Shown here: positions 26,031-38,130 of the stretch, one piece after another | How positions within the stretch are numbered: position 1 is the stretch's first letter | Layout: each line of letters starts with the position of its first letter | NCBI RefSeq assembly: GCF_001649575.2 | Contig: NC_051440.1 | Location: forward strand, 21,185,266-21,249,265 | Origin: Kryptolebias marmoratus | Lineage: Eukaryota > Chordata > Actinopteri > Cyprinodontiformes > Rivulidae | Length of the DNA: 64,000 nt | Reading direction: 5' to 3' | Translations under genes and position numbers: made by a program | The notes under the pieces: generated by a model | Told to the model about the DNA's origin: nothing | The model's database searches: none | The model's input: the letters and a program-made list of their open reading frames with translations, nothing else

Positions 26031-26944
26031 TAATATCTGTAATAGCCTTTAAAATGTCTGAACTTGCCAGCAAGCAGTTGCATATATGCATACAATATAT
26101 GACTGGCACCATTTGCATTTAAAACTCAGGGGGTTTAAAAAGAAATCTCTGGGGGTTTATTTTGAATCTATTCCTTCTGTGCAGGTGGATGGTTTGCCCT
26201 TTTTTTGTTGTTGTTTAATTTACCATTAGGCTGTGCCAATGCTTTCATACATTTTCTTGCCTATCAGAGCTCTTACAAATACACCACTTTTCTGATATTT
26301 TATGAACTATAAATATATATAATATTTTTTCTGTCGCTGCTCGCTCAGGCAATCTGCACTAAAACTCATAAGAGTAAAGTAATTTTGAGAAGCACCCTTT
26401 GTAATTTTGCCTTGGGAACTGAGCTTGCTTTAATAATTTATTCAGGCTTTTTTTTTTCTTTTCAGGGATATAACACTCCCATACTCTCTGGTGTTATACA
26501 ATATCTAATACTTTTCAGTCCAAATGTGGCAGATTCCACAGTGTGACTATGAAATAATGAGCAAAATCCTCTGGCAGAATTCCTGATCAAACATAAACCC
26601 AAACTTTGTTCTGAGTAAAACGGCAGTGAGCGAAATCACATCCACTCACGTATTTCCTCTGAATGAGCAAGCAGTCACACTGCCTATAGATTGGCTTTGT
26701 GTTCAGAACACACCTTAGGGTTCATCTGAGTGTGTCTCCGGACGGAACGGCAAGGCACAAGTTTTCCATCTTCTTCTCGTTCTGCTGATTATTCTCTAGT
26801 GTGAACAAAGTAATGAAGGCATGTCGGTCTATATGTTGTGGATGTTTGTTCACTACGTTACAAACGCAGAAACACATTTTTATGATAATCTGTGATTTTT
26901 AGCAACCGCCACAAAAAGGCAAAGCAGGGATGATATTATTGCCA

Positions 26945-27530
26945 GGGTCTGTGGATATGTGTGAATTAAGATCTATGAACCACTAACACATTTTAATGAA
27001 ACTTGCAGAAATTAGTCATCAGATGTCAATCTAAAACTGATTAACTTTTGGATTTAACCCAATTCAAGATGGCTCCTAAAGTTAACAAACCTTAAAGCAG
27101 CACACAAAAATAGCTATAACTTAGCAGATATTGACCAAAGATTCTGTGTGTTAGAAGCTGAGACTGATTACCAATACATAAGCTGCACATTAACAGATTA
27201 CAGAAGATCTTTGATTATTTTTTTTAAATCAACACTGTTTGTCTGTTAGCAAAATATCTCATTGAATGAACTTCTACAACTGATTAAGTTTTGGAGTCAA
27301 TCCAATTCAAGATGCCCGCTGCAGTTAGTCAACATTACCTGAGCTAAAATTTGATGTGGTAATAAATGAGTTATTCACACACTGAGCGTGGCATCTTGCA
27401 ATATCACTTGAGAATGTGTAAAACAGTATTTTTGAGGTTTACCCAAAACAGTTACAACTTTGTCATTTCTTAACACAAGATGATTTTATTCTAAAACTCT
27501 GTAATTAAAGACAGCAGGCAAAATAGGCCT
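26945..27530 (-). repeat. Family A repeat, copy 5
   Basis: Two modules on the minus orientation: ATCTATGAACCACTAACACA (about 26971) and GTTAGCAAAATATCTCATTG (about 27246). Both are followed by GATTAA(C/G)TTTTGGA and CAATTCAAGATG. It ends with ACAGCAGGCAAAATAGGCCT, a degraded form of the terminal segment. Confidence 0.85.
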
Positions 27531-28049
27531 TTTTCCTTTTTTCACTTCCCAGTGAGAAAAAAAAACAAAAACACTTTTATGATTCTTTTTTTATTCACCA
27601 AATATAAATATTTACCTATAAAAAGGAATGAGAAGAAAAAAGAGTCATAAAGATGTTGTTTCTGAATGTTTGTAACCTGGTGAAGGAATATGTATGAAGG
27701 CACAAATTGTTTCTTTGCATTATGCATGGTGGGAGGATTGGAAAAGTAACTCAGCTTTTTTTCCCCGTGATTGCAGCTACGTCTGAGATCAGACAGAATA
27801 TATGAAACAAATATATCAGCTTCAGTAATTATGTATCTGTCTACTATGCTCTACATCATAAACCTAAGTCTTACAATCAGTTTACCAACAAATTTAATGC
27901 ACTTATCGTATATATCAGAACTTCAACTCTCATTACACTCTCACAATCCCGATCGATAGTCACAAACCTCCGCATGTTAAACCAGAAAGAATTAAGTGTA
28001 TATTGAAAGCAATTTTAATATTTTTTACTGGATGGGGAAACGAATAACA

Positions 28050-28135
28050 AATAAAGGTCTATCGTTTGTTGAAGGAATCCATATTGCTCTCCACCTTTCA
28101 TTTGAGGGCTTTAGACAAACATCATACATTTGAGA
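28050..28135 (+). repeat. Family A repeat, copy 6 (terminal fragment)
   Basis: AAAGGTCTATCGTTTGTTGA then AGGAATCCATATTG and CACCTTTCATTTGAGGGCTT match the palindromic end and first 50 bp of the family. Nothing further is recognisable. Confidence 0.65.
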
Positions 28136-30129
28136 GACCCCTGTTTGTTAAAGGAACAAACTGTTAAACTGCCAGTATGTCTTGTTTCTTTGGGCTTCAA
28201 TCATCGAATCCAATAAACAACACCAAACAAGAGTCAGTAGTTTGACATCAGCAGAGAAGATTTGGCAAGTTTTTCACTGATGCGACCCGCAGACTCAACT
28301 GCCACTCAGCCCACAAATGCAATTACTGAACAAATGTGGCTCCATTTTAGTGAAAATAAAAGGGTTTCCAACAGTATAAGATTTATTGCCAAGAAACATT
28401 GCTACAACAAAGAAATAATTGATCAAACACAAATTTCCCTTCCTTTTTTTTGCTGTTTAGACAATAATAACAATTAGGACACTAAGCTTTATTGCTCTGT
28501 CAGACTCTTCTGCTAAGACTCACTTATAGGATCTTTCATGAAGATGAAAACTTTGACTGTAAACTCTTTGTAGGCTGTTAAATAAACTTGTTTTATCCGA
28601 GTCCTCCATGAATGTCAAGCTGCAGTTCTCACTGTAAACATTAGAAGAAACTGATGACTGCTAAATGCTGGTTTGACATCAGCCCTTTATTCCTTCACAG
28701 CCACATTTCTGCACACACACATTTGGGGTTTAAAATGCAGTTTTCTGAATCATAAAGCCTGACAATGAATTTAACACAACTCATTAAACAGCCATAATTA
28801 GACAATAACAGCGTGCACTTTTTATTCCTCAGTAGATTTTGTGCAAAACTGTCCACCACCTGCAGCACGGGGTATTTTATGAGGTCTAATCCTGCACACC
28901 TAACGAACCTGAAAGATTCCTCTTTGAGTTACATTTTCCACCCATTGCTTCTCTGATTTGTTTGTGTTTCGTGTTGATCTCAACTTTTCCATCTTTATGC
29001 TGTTGTTTTGGCTCTGTAAAAGATAAAATTAAGTTATTCAGAGTCATAGATGGCAAATATGAGACTTTGATCTCCTTCTCCACACACGATGCAATCAGCC
29101 CCCTCATCACACCCCCACGTTTCCCATGCCAGACCATATCTTATACAGTTATGCGCAGCTAGATTGCATAGTGATGGATTTTTAAATTGTCTTGCTGCAA
29201 TAAGTATTTCCTATCATCTGGAAGAGATTATCTAAATGAGCTACAGCTGCAATGAGCTCTACGAGCGTCTTGGCATGAGAAACTACTTTTACTGTCACCT
29301 GTACTATATCATGATGTGATTTTCCATCTATGTGTGTCAGATTCTCAAAGTTTACGTTTTCAGGTCATGATGATGATTATGGATCATCTATCATAGTTGC
29401 CTTATGCAGGAAAAAGTAAATGAGGTGCTGCTAAAGAACAACTCCCAAAATTATGAAATAAATATTTCTGAATACATACTAAAATAGCAAAAATAGTTTT
29501 AAGCTTTTTTGTTGTGGTGTGGAAAACTTAAAAAAGCCCTTTGTTCAGCTACACAGACTACACTCCAGCAGCCAAAAACACAGTGAAGAAATCATACAAA
29601 CACGACCGGTGTGATGAGACAAAGATCTCCTCCCTTTAGGGAACTCTTCTTAACAGTGGTAAAAAAGTTAAGGAGTGTCTCTGGAAAAGCTTAACAGTGA
29701 TTAAGAGTGAGCAGGAAGGTGAAGCTCATCAGCGAGGAGGACAACCAGTAAGCTCTGTGGAGGGAAACTGGCACGGGAATCCTTGGCAGCTCAAAGAAGA
29801 GAGGATAGAACTGCCTAAAGAAGACTTCAGCAAAAAGCTTAAGAACTTAAGGAGACCTGACTTGACTTTGTTATATTAGTTGTAGTTCCACAGTCCCAGC
29901 TGATCAGCTGACAATAGCTGCTGCTTTTCACAAACTGCTTCCGAATTTTGTATTAATTCCTGTTCAATAAACTAAAGAAATTACACTTTCTGTTAAAATA
30001 CAGTGTGGATGCTGAGTGCTGAACCACTTTGCTAAAATTCGTTAAAGAAGCTGAAACTGAATTCAACCTGGAGAGACTCACGACAAAGAGAAGCTGCAAT
30101 TAAATGGTTTTATTTGACATGAATGACAT
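28136..30129. other. No gene recognised
   Basis: AT-rich sequence between family A copy 6 and the CpG-dense region. No exon seen. Confidence 0.55.
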
Positions 30130-30630
30130 AAGATATTTGGCGCTCGGACCTCGGCGGAAGACGCAAGTGTCGACAATAGCAATGTGCTTCGAGGAGAAAC
30201 TCAGGTTGAGCATTAGAGGCGTCTTCCCCGGGCCGGACACTGGTGGTGGAGGTCGAAGAGGGGAAGAAAGCTTGAGGGATCTGGGAAACTGGAGGTGGAG
30301 AAGGGGTGGAGGTGGGTTGAAGTTCGGCCGGTGAACGGATAGGGCGATGATGGAGGTCCTTTTGAACGAAGGCTTGCTCGCTGATTGGATAAGCTGGAGG
30401 CGCGGTCGGATGCTGATTGGATAAGCTGGAGGCGCGGTCGGATGCTGATTGGATAAGCTGGAGGCGCGGTCGGATGATGATTGGATAAGCTGGAGGCGCG
30501 GTCGGATGATGATTGGATAAGCTGGAGGCGCGTCAGATGCTGATGGGCTGGAATGGAGGTCCTCGATGCGCTTAGATGCAGGTAAGGCTGAAGCAGGTCT
30601 TCCAGTCTGAATTTACGCCTAGGCTTCATT
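30130..30630. promoter_or_regulatory. CpG-dense island around the 32-bp array
   Basis: The 100 bp from about 30140 hold roughly ten CpG (GGCGCTCGG, CTCGGCGG, GTCGAC, CCCCGGGCCGG), in a window that is otherwise strongly CpG-poor. The density continues through the array to about 30620. It could be an unmethylated CpG island, a promoter or enhancer, or only a GC-rich repeat. No gene start is evident. Confidence 0.4.
30380..30552. repeat. 32-bp CpG-rich tandem array (5 units plus partial)
   Basis: Units start at 30380, 30412, 30444, 30476 and 30508, each beginning G(C/A)TGATTGGATAAGCTGG and continuing AGGCGCGGTCGGAT. The fifth has lost one base and a partial unit follows. Units are nearly identical, so the array is young. 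It makes a repetitive 138-codon minus-strand open frame (30629-30213) that I do not regard as a gene. Confidence 0.95.
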
Positions 30631-30655
30631 TCTTAAAGTTCATTTAATCAGAACA

Positions 30656-31020
30656 AAATCTAAAATCAGCAAAACAGAAGCTGAAAGCTAGGACCTGCAA
30701 AACTGTTTCCTAAAGCTAAAAATGAAACCCAGTATGTTTTCAAAGATTAAATTAAATTAGGTTTCTTAGAGCACAACATTTTTCAAGGATTTCCAGAGTT
30801 CTTTATTCATTTCAATCAGAAAAAAGTGTATTTTTTGAAAAATATTTTAAAAATGATAAAAGTTACAAAAAAATTAAAAGTTGGAGTCGTAAAATCCAGA
30901 ACAAGCTGTGCATTTTGATATGTGAATGGCTGAAATGGCTGAAAGTATGTTGAAGTAGTTAGTGGGCCAGAAAATGTACAGAAGAAACTATAACCGGGAA
31001 AACAATAGTTCACACAATAA
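30656..31020 (+). repeat. Family B repeat, copy 1
   Basis: Landmarks: repeated AGCTAAAA-type text, AGCACAACATTTTTCAAGGA (30771 onward), CCAGAACAAGCTGTGCATTT (about 30896) and ACAGAAGAAACTATAACCGG (about 30979). The same landmarks in the same order occur on both sides of the LINE in mlycd intron 4, which defines the family. No terminal inverted repeats were seen. Confidence 0.82.
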
Positions 31021-34000
31021 TTATAATAAATTTAATAAGAACAAGTATATATTTATTCTGAAACAATGCAAAAAATAAACCTGTAGAACTGAGAAAGGAT
31101 GCACTTTTTATCGTGATGTTATACTTTGTCTACCAATATAATTAGAAAATAAAATAACTGTTTAATTTTGCATTTTACATTGCATGAATAGATGTTGAAA
31201 AGTGTGTGTTGTTTGATAATATTACACACTCCTACATTTAATAATCAATTTAGATTTTTTCTATTGTTGCATCCGTGCAATGTCCCAGTGTGATTACTGA
31301 AAAAAACATGCAGAATATTGTCCAACACATTTAGCACGAAAGCTTCTAATACTAAAAGATTTTTTTTCCCCATTCTTGTTTGGAAAATGTGATTTCCTGA
31401 CCTTAGCCATGGTTCATTTATTAAAGCGCACACTGAACATGCTAGTTGCGCAGTCGTTTGAATGGATATTGAATACTGAATATGTTCTTGTTCCCTGTTC
31501 CCTCGATGAGAGCATATCACTTTGACAGAAAGATGAATGAGCTGTCTCATTTTCATTTTGATGAAAACAGATGGAAAGTCTCAGCACCAGCACAAACATT
31601 ATTTCCGCAGCTTGAGCCCATACCATCGTCTTTACAACTACGCAATCTTGCACCCATGTAGTAAATAGTTAGCAAATATCTCTGTCCAAAAAAAAAATGT
31701 GAGGATACCCAAACAAAAATAAATAAATTTCCATGTGTATTTTACCATTCTTATTTTATCCTGACATGTATACATGCACTTGTTCCCAGCAGCCTTGAAC
31801 TGAATAGATGCTCAGCACTGATATGATTTGATATGCTAATGCAGGATGTCATGCGTGGCCGTCATATTGAGTTACTTAAGACTTAAATTCTTCCAATTCT
31901 ATTGACACCACTGGTACATTCAGGGGACAAAGGTTTTCCTGTCTCTCCTAACTTAATATACATACATTAATTTTTTGACAAACCTAATTTATCTCTAAAT
32001 TAAAGATTTTGAGAAAGAAAGTGGAAGAAAAAGCAATTACTACCATAAAAAATGAATGTTTAAAAGTAACCTCTAGACAGGAAATTATTAAAAATGCAGT
32101 TCATATCTGACCAAACTGAAAGACTGCATTGCATCGATCATTTAGGGTCCATCAAGTTTCCTATAAACTTCAAGTGTAACTTATGGCATATAATTAGCTA
32201 ATATAAATCATGTGAACGGTGCCCATGCATTAACATTATCTTTTTGATAGGCATTGCCCCAATTAATCCAAATATGCTTACCTTAGTTTAAAAACAGTTA
32301 TCAAAGAAAGCTGAATTTGAGGATTGCCTCATACTATTTAGGTACTTTTATGTTAAACACAGTAAATCAGCACATGAAAGTGGGTTGTTAAAGTGACAGA
32401 AGGAAGCAAATTTGAAAAATATCAAACAAAAAGCTAAGAAAGGCATCAAAATAAGTTAAAAATAAATAAAAAAAAACAAGCCAAGTTATAGTATAGCCAA
32501 TAAAAATGGTTTCTAAATGATGGACCACAGTCCAGATTAGGACCAAAATCAATGTAGACCTCAGACTGAATTTTCTTTTACTTGTGCATGTTTTCCCATA
32601 ATTCTAATTATTCAATTTAGGTAGCGCAGGCTTTCTAGCACCTACATCAGTTTATTTTATGTGGAACAGCTTTTCTGCAGTTCATGGTAGTTCATTGCAG
32701 GCACTGCAACTCTGCTAGCATTTAGCACAGTTAAATGGTGGTGTAGCTTTTTTTTTTTAGTTTACAGTAATTTATTTTTGACAGTGCAGCTTATCCTGCA
32801 TTTATGGTTATTCGTTTTAGGAGGTGCAGCTTTTCTACAATTTATTGTCATTTATTTCAAGCAGCTTTCAACGGTTTAGATCATTGCTAAATAAAACATA
32901 GATGAAACTTTTAGTGAAATAAATAATATGAGCTTCTATAATTAGCTATATAAAAGTATTCTAATAACCACTAGTGATAGCTGTAAGGCTGATAAAAGTT
33001 CATTAGAAGAAATCATTAAACAATAAAATTAAATATCAGGCATCTGCCTGTTTGTTTAGCACCATCACAGCATGTGTATGACTGATGTGAAAAACACAGA
33101 TTAGGCTCTAGATAACTAGGATTTCTTAATGATTTCTTCAAAATGATCACAATCAGACTTTGACTTCTGGGATTGTTAAGAAAAAAGCATGAAATGTCTC
33201 ATTTCCATCAAATAGAAGTAGAATTTCAACCAGATGTAGTCTTTGGAACATATATAGGGAAAGAGCGTGAAGACAATAAGACACCCAGATGAAGGTCGCT
33301 TGATGTGAAATAGTTTAAACATGGTGAGGCAGAAATATAAAAGAACACTGATGGAAAGATTGATGGGAGAGCTATAAGAAATGAGTAAAGATTGAAAACA
33401 GCTATGAAGAGGACCCACTTTTTCTGATCATGGCTGTATTGGCTGGCTGGAGTAATGGCTGTGTTTCTGAGAGCAGCAGTGGCAGGGCTGAGTGGCACAC
33501 ACTCAACTCACTGCCTCCTTACACATCCAAAGAGTTGAAACCTCTTTAAAGGCTTCTCACTGTGTTTATTACATCTTTATGTTTTTCTCGAACATTAATT
33601 GCTCTTGAGGTAGTTTTGCTTTGTAGACAGCCAGGTTCCTTCAAAGCTGCCTTTTATTTAGCAGAATGTGGAAAACACATCCTGTGAACACGCTGTAAAT
33701 AAGAAACCTGTTGCAGACATCTTAAATATGCCTGAAAACATTGGGGACAAGCTGTGTGTCTCATGGAATAAGCCTCCATCTTTCCTTGCTGATCAACCAC
33801 AGAAAAATATAAATACAAATTTGCAGTCTGTATTTGTATGAATCTAGTTTGTTCTCAAAATGAGATTGTAAGATTAGACTTCCCCCAACAGCTTCTCAGT
33901 TCATAGTATAAATAACACTAACTCCAGACTGGGTTAACACTTGAATTGTTTCCTTCTTCTTTATTTTTGTATTCATGGACACAATTCTTTCAGCTTTTAT

Positions 34001-34974
34001 TGCACTTGCACTGCGTCACTGTAAACAATACAACTGCTGTTGAGACTGTTTTGTATCATACTGCACAACCAAAAAAAATAAAACAATTAAAAGAAACAGT
34101 TGTGTGGAAGAAGAGGTTTAGTATCGATTACACCCACATATAAGGTGTTAAGTCAAGAAGACTTCCTTAACTCTAATGTGACAGCTAAAAAGGGAAGAAG
34201 TGTTTTGGGTCTTGTGAGGTTTAATAATGATAATAATAGTAAAAAAAATCATAAAAATGACATGTTATACAGCACACTGGTAGAAAATGTCTCTGTTTAT
34301 GTTTCCCATTTCTTTTATGTTGTTCAAGTCATCCTCTTTTGCCCTCCTCATTTTTCTGCTCTGCATCTCTTATTTTCCGCAGACTTGTTTATTCATCTGC
34401 TTCGTCTTACATCGGTTAAGCTGTCCGTGGCAGAGTAGTTACAAGCTGTTTTTGATGTCTGTATGGTCTGAAGGAGGAAAGTGAGACACCTGATAGCTCC
34501 ATTAATGCTACTTTGGTCTTCCATTTCAAGGCTGTGCAAGCACTCTAATGCGTTCATGTTCGTATGAATGTGTGTGTGTCTGCGGACTCTCTTACTGGAA
34601 AAACCGAGAGGGAGAAAAAACGCTAAAACACTATCATGATCATATGTTTTAGACCTCATGTTATGGGGACATAAATTTACTAGTTACATCAGCATTGTCT
34701 TCCCGTTTGTAGAGAAAATCTAGTCCTCAGCTTGGTGTTGGGGTTAAAGTGGTAATTCCGGTAAAAACTGGGTAGAGTCAATGCATGTAATGTCTTCTGT
34801 ATTGGAGATAAGAGCTCTTTGTCTGATATGTTCTGACTATAATAAAATCCCTATTTAAAATCATCCGAGATATCTTGACAACTAATCTATGATTTCAAAC
34901 CATCTGTTGAAATGATCGCAAACGTTTTATGTCATGTCAAAGTAAAAGTATAACCATATGCTTTTCTGAAGAAG
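31021..34974. other. No gene; contains minisatellite locus 1
   Basis: Outside 32611-32890 I recognise nothing. Confidence 0.55.
32611..32890. repeat. Diverged 40-bp minisatellite, locus 1
   Basis: Six units of exactly 40 bp (32611-32850) and one decayed unit. The core is TTTATTTTAG then (G)-AGTGCAGCTTTTCTGCA then TTTATGGTAA. The clearest are 32771-32810 and 32811-32850. Units differ at many bases, so the array is old. Confidence 0.85.
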
Positions 34975-35530
34975 TGTCAAACAGCCGGGATTAGATTTAG
35001 CACCTCCAAATCTGAGGTCATGGTCCTCAGAAGGAAAAAGATGGATAGCTCACTTAGGGTTCAAAGTGAATCTCTGTCTGAAGTAGAATCCCATAAGCTT
35101 CTTGTGAATTTGTTCCAAAGTAAGGGTAGAAAGGAGAAGGAGATTGACAAATGGAAGCAGCACCTGCAGTGATGACAGTGAAAGAGAGCCGGGTTTATAG
35201 GCAAAACTGTGGGTTTACCTCACAATCCATGACTGAACCGAGCCATGAATAGTGACAGAAATAATTCCGACGCAAATGAGCGGTCAAATGAGCCAAAGGA
35301 TGTCTGGGCTCACATTTTGGGATAGGTTGAAGGGCTCTGTTATAGTTTACGTGTTTGTTCAGGATGCTTTCCAGACACTTTCCAAGTGTACTGTATCTCC
35401 TAATAAATATTGGGACGGCTCAGACTCACTGAAGATGTTATCTCTCAACTGGCTAAGGAACATCAGTGTCACCATGTTGGAACTGGAGGAGGAGGCTGGG
35501 AGTACTGTATCTTCTCAGCATCTCACCTCA
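34975..35530 (+). mobile_element. RTE/Rex3-like LINE fragment (reverse transcriptase C-terminal region)
   Basis: Successive blocks follow the order of teleost RTE-clade elements: TCTGAGGTCATGGTCCTCAG (about 35010), AGGGTAGAAAGGAGAAGGAG, then a gap, GGACGGCTCAGACTCACTGA (35413 onward), and GAACTGGAGGAGGAGGCTGG near 35480. Spacing is shortened by internal deletions and the frame is broken, so it is a dead 5'-truncated copy. Confidence 0.72.
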
Positions 35531-36281
35531 TGCTCTTTATTAGCAGCATGAAAGACCTTATTTGCTGGCCTTTTACAGCTAATTTAAAGTTATATGGGCT
35601 GGTAGTATTCATGGCTGAAAGTGTGGTCCCATCTCTTTTTATTGAGCTAGGTGTTTGGCAGCAATTATAAATAACTTGTTGATTTTCTGAGTTACAAGCC
35701 ACCTAAAGGCAATCCCTGTTCCAGATAGTGGCACGCTGCCTCACGTGGGAGCTGGACTGCTTTACAGTCGGCCAGTCAGAGATGACCATCATGGCTGTCA
35801 AATCAAAAAAGTTCTGTAAGATATTCTAACATCACAGTCAAAGTTACACAAGTAACTGCCAGAACCACTCACTCTGTGGGTGGCTGTTAATGTCTCTGAA
35901 ATGGGTTCACATAGTTATCTTCAATTTTGTTCAGAGATGATTAAATACTTCTATAAAAGAAAGATATCAGGAGGGGAAGCAACTGGGATGGAGAGCATTA
36001 ATTGGGGTGTCTAAAGGGACTACCAGACCAAAAGCTTTGATAAAACCCTACTCTAATGTTTTACTGTCATGGTCTGGAAATTTAGCAAATTGAACAGAAT
36101 TGAACAATGTCAAATGCTGCATTAACTGTACTTTAAAAGTGTGGAATGTTCTTTAGTTCCTATGTTTTGCTGTACTAATGAGCTAACTATTATTAGCTGT
36201 TATAAAAAAAACATGAACTATAGATGCTTTAATGTAGGGATCCCCCAGATCCACACCCAACAGAGGTGTTATCTAAAGTAA

Positions 36282-36454
36282 TTTCTTTTAGACAGCTCTG
36301 CTTTTCTACAAATTACAGTTTTGATTTTAGAAAGTGCAGCTTTTCCTGCATTTATGGTAACTTGTTTTACTCTGCCAACATGTTTATTTATTTATTTTTT
36401 ACAATTTACAGTAATTCATGTTAGCCAGCACAGCCTTTCTAGCATTTTTGGTAA
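36282..36454. repeat. Diverged 40-bp minisatellite, locus 2
   Basis: Units at 36282-36320 (39 bp), 36321-36360 (40), 36361-36414 (54, with an inserted TTTA run) and 36415-36454 (40). The second has AAAGTGCAGCTTTTCCTGCA then TTTATGGTAA, nearly the same as locus 1 unit 5. The two loci are the same repeat 3.6 kb apart in the same orientation. Confidence 0.82.
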
Positions 36455-36579
36455 TTCCTACATCCAGCCTGTGGTTTCTCTCTGCAGCCCACAGAGAGGT
36501 GCAGGCCTGAAAAAACAATATGGTCAGTGAAGCAAACTAGCATGGGTGTCACTTAAAGACAAATTTAGTATAATCTATA

Positions 36580-36603
36580 ATTCTCTAACCTTTGTTAGAG
36601 AAT
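36580..36603. repeat. 10-bp inverted repeat, 4-nt loop
   Basis: ATTCTCTAAC pairs with GTTAGAGAAT across CTTT. Short stems like this are expected by chance in AT-rich DNA. Confidence 0.8.
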
Positions 36604-37934
36604 ATTTTCTTGAGGCGGACCAAGATTAATTTTTATTTAAGACCATTGCTCGACTGGTAGTCTGTCCAATGTTTCATATACTGACCAAAAAGTTTAACTT
36701 CTTTATCACAATGTTTAATGTTTTTTTCCAAATGTTTGATTCAGATTTCAGTGTACAGCCTTAACAGGGCAGGACAAAAACATTTAGGCAAAATACAGCC
36801 CAGATATACAATAAAATAAATACTAAAAAATAAAACAACAACAAATCTGAGTAACTGGTAAACACTAAAGCCTGGGGCAACAAGAAGATCTCTGACTCAT
36901 ATCGCAGCTTTGCAGGCCTTTCTGTGTAAAGTTTGCATATTCTCTGTGTGTCTGTGGATTCACTCTGGGTGCTTTGGCTTCTTCCCATAGCACAAAAACA
37001 AAAATGTTAAGTTTATTGATGATTCTAAATTAAACATAAGAGTGAAGGTGCGTGCACAAAATTGTTTGTCTCATGTGTCTCAATGTTGACTCTGTGATGG
37101 ACTGGTGATGAATAAATGAAAGATGCCTGGGGTTTTATTGAGATTGTATGAAGGAAGAATTGTGACATGACTGAAGCTGAGTCAGAAGCTATATTTTATA
37201 TGTAAAGCTGAAGATGCACCTAAAATAAAAAGCCACAAAGAAGGTGATGAATCATGAAAGACGAGTTCTGCTTCTTACAGCCACCATATTGAAATGCAGT
37301 TTATAATTTAACAAATTAGTATTAAAATATACTATACTATTCCTTACATTTATGCCACCAATTACTACCACATTCTGTACAGAATTAGTACATTTTTATT
37401 CTTATAATAGCATCTTTTCTACTTGTAAATGCTTTTATTACATTTTCAGATACTTTTGTACTTTCAAAGAGATCTGTAAACGAAAAGATAAGGACTATGG
37501 CTATGACATTTTATCAAAAATGGATCTTTAATTTTATTTCTTTCCTTCAAAGAGGTCTTGATAACTATAAATGTGCTGCAGTTCTGTTGTCGCAGGTTAG
37601 CACTCGGCAGAGAAAAGCGTATACTTTTGCCTTTCATATTGCCTATCAGCATATGGTGGAGTTTTACATGATTAATGCAAGATTTTTTTTCCTAAATTAA
37701 AAATTGATGTTGGTGTCTATGCAGCAAGTTTTTAAGACTGTGAACAGATGGTGGCTAAAGGTAAGAGTTGCTCTTCATCAAGCAAAATTTAACATTTATG
37801 TTAATAAATACAGATAAACATTTATTGTTTATGTCTTGTGAGTTATAAAAGAAGTTCAGTCTACTTTTTTCAACTTCAGTTTTTGTACGTAGAATAGTTT
37901 AATCTCAAAGGTTGGCTAACTGAAGTCCCTCTGA

Positions 37935-38130
37935 TTGAACTATAGACTGTTTATATGAAGAAACTAAGTGCCGTCATCTCTCATTGTTGGGATTACAGGA
38001 TCCAGTAAATGGGAGCCACCATGTTGTATTTTGTAGACCAGCGCCTGTGCGCTAGCGATGAGGGACTAAAAGTCCAGCCTACTGTCCCACACATAATCAT
38101 AGGTTACATGACCTTTTTTTAAAAAAGTGA
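37935..38130 (+). mobile_element. MITE-like dispersed repeat fragment
   Basis: ATAGACTGTTTATATGAAGA at about 37960 followed by GGATTACAGGATCC and GGGAGCCACCATGTTG recalls a common fish repeat that begins ATAGACTGTATATAA. Related text may continue to about 38390 (GGACAGGACTTTAAACTTGT). The opposite end was not identified. Confidence 0.45.

Noticed and set aside
30213..30629. 138-codon minus-strand open frame with repeated LQLIQSxSDRASSLSN
   Set aside because: It is produced by the 32-bp tandem array and its CpG-rich flanks. Period 32 is not a multiple of three, so frames rotate, and no domain or splice context is seen.
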